A stretch of 7,607 bases of DNA, taken from Tannerella sp. (lineage in GTDB: Bacteria; Bacteroidota; Bacteroidia; Bacteroidales; Tannerellaceae). How positions within the stretch are numbered: the stretch's first letter is position 1; each line of letters starts with the position of its first letter. The translations under genes and the position numbers were made by a program. Positions 6,776 to 7,607 of the stretch are shown here, one piece after another. The notes beneath the pieces are model-generated. The model was not told the origin of the DNA and did no database searches. It saw nothing but the letters and a program-made list of their open reading frames with translations. The stretch is from positions 1-7,607 of the forward strand of contig JAISOP010000218.1 of the NCBI GenBank assembly GCA_031275525.1, given 5' to 3'.

Positions 6776-7607
6776 ATGAGAAATTTCAGGTTCCTTTTCA
6801 TGTTACCGGCGCTGGCCGGCTTCATATCCTGCGGCGACCGGTATGAGTCGTCGCCGTACAAGCTTGTCTGGGACACTCCGGGCACGAATACTTATGAGAC
6901 GGCGCCGCTTGGAAACGGCGAAGTCGCCGCTAATGTGTGGATAGACGAAGCGGGAAATTTGCGGTTTTATATTTCCCGGATTGACGCGATCGACGAAAAC
7001 GGACAGTTGCTGAAAGTCGGTGCGGTGAAAATCAGTCCGTCGAACCCGCCGGTATCGGCGTCCGGTTTCGAGCAGACCCTGGACGTCAAACGCGGCGTCC
7101 TTGAAGCGGTTTACGGGGATATTTCGTACAAATTCTGGATTGACGCAAACCGGAACCTCATTGTCGCCGAGATTGCAACGAAGACGCCCCAGACCGTTAC
7201 CGCCAGCAACGACGGCTGGCGCAACGAACGGACGCGATACGGCAAGTACGAATGCAGCGACCTTTACAACGGCTGTCCTTATGAAAACGCGTCGTTTCGC
7301 GAAGCGTACAGGGAACGGTTCGACAGTCTGGCAACAATTATCGAACCCGACGTCCCCGTCAATTTGCCGGATGCTGTCGGCTGGTATCACCACAACGTCC
7401 ACAGCAAACCATTCCGGGTAACCGCCGAAGTGCAGGGAACCGACGACATCCACCGCCGGGACCCGATCCTTCACCGCACTTTCGGCGCAATCGTCCGAGC
7501 CGGCAACGCGAAGAAAATCGACGATAAAACCCTGCAATCACCGGAAGGGAAAGTCCACCGCTTCGAAATCGCCGTCCACACAAAACATCCGGCGACCGTA
7601 CCGGAAT
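6776..7607 (+). CDS. DUF5703-type carbohydrate-associated lipoprotein (3' end missing)
   Basis: The frame from ATG 6776 stays open to the window edge (277 codons), so the C-terminus lies outside. A lipoprotein signal peptide, MRNFRFLFMLPALAGFISC, puts the lipidated cysteine at 19, so the mature protein is membrane-anchored and faces the periplasm or cell surface. The following sequence has features I associate with the DUF5703 N-terminal domain of Bacteroidota PUL proteins: VWDTPGTNTYETAPLGNGEV (31-50), NVWIDEAGNLRFYISRIDAI (53-72), then WYHHNVHS (203-210) and DPILHRTFG (229-237). Full-length members are larger and resemble (alpha/alpha)6-barrel glycoside hydrolases such as GH95 or GH65, but the region that would hold the catalytic residues is absent here, so activity cannot be judged. 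A/T-rich bases precede the ATG (CTAAACAATAGTGAGA), consistent with initiation there. It probably works with the upstream importer but is separated from it by the nuclease-like gene. The lipoprotein call is firm; the family name is from memory. Confidence 0.82.
   Translation, partial: MRNFRFLFMLPALAGFISCGDRYESSPYKLVWDTPGTNTYETAPLGNGEVAANVWIDEAGNLRFYISRIDAIDENGQLLKVGAVKISPSNPPVSASGFEQTLDVKRGVLEAVYGDISYKFWIDANRNLIVAEIATKTPQTVTASNDGWRNERTRYGKYECSDLYNGCPYENASFREAYRERFDSLATIIEPDVPVNLPDAVGWYHHNVHSKPFRVTAEVQGTDDIHRRDPILHRTFGAIVRAGNAKKIDDKTLQSPEGKVHRFEIAVHTKHPATVPE

Noticed and set aside
6803..7537. 244-codon minus-strand frame over the DUF5703-like gene
   Set aside because: It is codon-aligned with the plus-strand frame, which has a lipoprotein signal and conserved motifs and stays open to the window edge.

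Overview
The window reads as the left part of a polysaccharide utilization locus (PUL) from a GC-rich member of the Bacteroidota, probably order Bacteroidales; an Alistipes-like genome would fit the base composition, but the genus is a guess. The evidence is a textbook SusC/SusD outer-membrane pair, two lipoprotein signal peptides, A/T-rich start regions in place of Shine-Dalgarno sequences, and a Bacteroidota-type -7 element (TAnnTTTG). All confident genes lie on the + strand.

Layout. Positions 1-122 are GC-rich and hold nested inverted and direct repeats, with no gene I can support. Positions 123-340 are an A/T-richer leader with a hairpin (281-321). A duplicated start motif (341-359) opens a 17-codon small ORF, which overlaps the start of the SusC-family TonB-dependent transporter (351-3491). 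The SusD-family glycan-binding lipoprotein follows 12 bases later (3504-5003). A strong hairpin (5011-5047) ends this two-gene unit. Next comes a separate monocistronic gene with its own -7 element (5080-5087). It encodes an AAA-ATPase-like/PD-(D/E)XK nuclease-like protein (5109-6683) and is followed by a weaker hairpin (6703-6734). The last gene (6776 to the right edge, incomplete) encodes a lipoprotein whose N-terminus matches the DUF5703 family of carbohydrate-associated proteins.

How the parts work together. SusC and SusD form a lidded outer-membrane importer in which SusD captures an oligosaccharide and SusC imports it using TonB energy. The DUF5703 lipoprotein is a plausible surface or periplasmic partner that acts on the glycan. 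No canonical glycoside hydrolase domain or PUL regulator (hybrid two-component system, SusR, ECF sigma/anti-sigma) lies in the window, so the substrate cannot be named. The nuclease-like gene has no evident role in glycan use and looks like an independent gene sitting between susCD and the next PUL gene.

Nothing here proves a new system. The most unusual points are the repeat module at the left edge, the duplicated start with its overlapping small ORF ahead of SusC, and the ATPase/nuclease gene inside the locus. There are no tRNA, rRNA, CRISPR or insertion-sequence features that I can see.
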